Positions 4,231 to 5,220 of a DNA stretch of 5,220 nucleotides are shown one piece after another (position 1 is the stretch's first letter; every line of letters starts with the position of its first letter). Under the pieces are notes generated by a model. The model saw nothing but the letters and a program-made list of their open reading frames with translations, had not been told where the DNA came from and did no database searches. Made by a program: the position numbers and the translations under genes. The stretch comes from Planctomycetota bacterium. Its GTDB lineage: Bacteria; Planctomycetota; Phycisphaerae; Sedimentisphaerales; SM23-30. The stretch lies in assembly GCA_029573975.1 (NCBI GenBank), contig JAKQBU010000550.1, forward strand, positions 1 through 5,220, in the 5' to 3' direction.

Positions 4231-5220
4231 TTATTTCTCCACATTCATGAGTAACGAAGGGGTAAGCAGAAAATCAAAAAACATCGCCAATATGATGGTT
4301 AAAGCCGATAACAATCCCATCTCCGAGCTGACTTTGTAACCCGACAGCGTCAGCACCAGAAATCCCGCCGCCAGTGACAGGTTAATAATCCAGACCGCCG
4401 TCCCCACCGTATGGTACGAATACCGCACCGCCTCCGCTGCCGTCTTCCCTTCCTCCCGCCGGGCATGCAGATACTTGCTCACAAAATGCACCGTATCATC
4501 CACCACAATCCCCAGGGTCATCGCCGCTACCACCGACAGCCCCAATCCCACCTGGCCCGCCAGATAACCCCAGGCCCCAAACGCCACAAACGCCGGCAGC
4601 ACGTTCGGCAGCATGCTGACCAGCCCCAGCTTCAAACTCCGCAGCGCAAAAATCAGCACCAGCGAAATCGACACCCCCCCGCCCAGCGTGGAATACAGCA
4701 TACTTTTGATATTCCGCTCCGAAATATGCGCCCACACCATCGACAAGCCCGAACCATACGAATACATGCTCGCCGGCGCATTCGCCGCCAGCCACTGCCG
4801 GGCCTTCTTATCCATCTGCCGCAATTCCCTGGAGGTCGCATCCCGCATGGTGACAATCATCCGCGTTGCCGACTCGTCCACATTAATCTGATGATTCAGG
4901 TCCAGACCCGCCGGCAGCGACATCCGGTACAGCAGCATATACTGCGCCGCCAGCTCCCGCTGCTCGGGGATCCGGTAATACGACTCGTCGTTCCCATTCA
5001 TATTCCTGTTTAGCCGCTTGATGACATTCGTGATGGTGTTCACATGGATCACCTTATCCTGCTGGCGATACCAGTGGGCAAATTCGTCCAGTTTCGCAAG
5101 ATACGCCGGATCATGGATGCCACCCGGCGCCCCGGATCCCACCGAATACTCGATAATATCCCAGCCGGTCAGATTCGTCTCCGCAAAATCAATCGCCCGC
5201 CGGATATCGTACTGCTTGCC
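4231..5220 (-). CDS. MMPL/RND superfamily exporter, 3' part (runs off right edge)
   Basis: The frame stays open from the right edge to the TAA at 4231-4233, giving 329 visible residues; a GTG at 5142 is internal, since the codons before it (G-K-Q-Y-D-I-R-R-A-I-D-F-A-E and onward) continue the family pattern. This is the C-terminal half of an RND pump of the MMPL type (predicted exporters, COG1033-like). Visible residues 1 to about 175 are the second periplasmic domain, including I-E-Y-S, G-I-H-D-P-A-Y-L, and the Y-R-I-P and Y-M-L-L-Y-R-M-S-L-P stretch. Five membrane helices follow at about 178-196, 197-221, 225-246, 271-292 and 301-324, matching TM8-TM12. The signature G-I-V-V-D-D-T-V-H-F at 237-246 carries the paired Asp expected for proton coupling in TM10. 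The protein ends N-V-E-K with a short cytoplasmic tail. It is the first visible gene of the operon with the LolA-like and barrel genes. The start and promoter lie outside the window. Hydrophobic or lipid cargo is inferred from the family. Confidence 0.92.
   Translation of the reverse strand, partial: GKQYDIRRAIDFAETNLTGWDIIEYSVGSGAPGGIHDPAYLAKLDEFAHWYRQQDKVIHVNTITNVIKRLNRNMNGNDESYYRIPEQRELAAQYMLLYRMSLPAGLDLNHQINVDESATRMIVTMRDATSRELRQMDKKARQWLAANAPASMYSYGSGLSMVWAHISERNIKSMLYSTLGGGVSISLVLIFALRSLKLGLVSMLPNVLPAFVAFGAWGYLAGQVGLGLSVVAAMTLGIVVDDTVHFVSKYLHARREEGKTAAEAVRYSYHTVGTAVWIINLSLAAGFLVLTLSGYKVSSEMGLLSALTIILAMFFDFLLTPSLLMNVEK
4237..4240 (-). promoter_or_regulatory. Ribosome-binding site that decides the LolA-like start
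   Basis: Read on the - strand, GGAG lies inside the last codons of the exporter gene, 10 nt before the ATG at 4226. The competing ATG at 4244 lies upstream of this site and has no purine-rich stretch of its own. The arrangement also suggests coupled translation of the two genes. Confidence 0.5.

Noticed and set aside
3489..4254. Two + strand frames (3489-3896, 3856-4254) opposite the LolA-like gene
   Set aside because: The first looks hydrophobic but is the complement of Asp/Lys-rich coding sequence. The LolA-like protein on the - strand explains the region completely.
4411..5013. 200-codon + strand frame opposite the exporter gene
   Set aside because: It is extremely rich in Arg, His, Pro and Gln and has no motif. 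The - strand carries clear MMPL helices and the G-I-V-V-D-D signature.
5140..5142. GTG as the start of the exporter gene
   Set aside because: The frame is open for 26 more codons to the window edge, and those residues continue the periplasmic-domain pattern, so the gene is cut by the window and does not start there.

Overview
The window looks like a piece of a Gram-negative, moderately GC-rich chromosome, most probably from the Planctomycetota (class Phycisphaerae or a close relative). The best taxonomic hint is the first gene. It encodes a secreted Cys-rich protein with paired-cysteine modules followed by two dockerin-like calcium loops of the form D-F-D-x-S-x-x-I-D-x-x-D ending in W-L, a style I associate with planctomycete secreted proteins. 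An outer-membrane beta-barrel gene and an MMPL/RND exporter gene show a double-membrane envelope. The taxonomic call is inference from protein style, not from a marker gene.

Layout. Positions 1-404 are AT-rich and hold no convincing gene. They contain a terminator-like hairpin with a T-tract (161-201) and a weak promoter candidate just before the first gene. On the + strand follow the Cys-rich dockerin-like secreted protein (405-1088) and, after an 86-bp gap with its own extended -10 promoter candidate, a FemAB/GNAT-fold acyltransferase of the XrtA/PEP-CTERM-associated type (1175-2233). On the - strand, read right to left, lies a compact three-gene unit: the 3' part of an MMPL/RND exporter (4231 to the right edge and beyond), a LolA-like outer-membrane-lipoprotein-sorting family protein (3435-4226), and a DUF1302-like outer-membrane beta-barrel protein (2242-3438). 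Their junctions are a 4-nt gap and a 4-nt ATGA overlap, so translational coupling is likely. The + and - units converge with only 8 bp between the FemAB and barrel stop codons.

How the genes may work together. The - strand unit has the parts of a trans-envelope export route: an inner-membrane RND pump, a periplasmic lipid-carrier-like protein and an outer-membrane barrel. This suggests movement of a lipid or other hydrophobic molecule to the outer membrane or cell surface; the cargo cannot be read from the sequence. The FemAB-type enzyme probably acts in exopolysaccharide or envelope modification. The Cys-rich protein is probably an exported, disulfide-stabilised, calcium-binding surface or matrix protein. 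No exosortase, PEP-CTERM tail, mobile element, CRISPR array, tRNA or rRNA was seen.

From about 1175 to the right edge the + strand is rich in C over G whichever strand is coding. This points to replication-strand skew, with the exporter operon on the leading strand and the FemAB gene on the lagging strand. The most unusual item is the double Cys-module protein. The rest is recognisable family content in a coherent arrangement, and I do not see clear evidence of a wholly new system.
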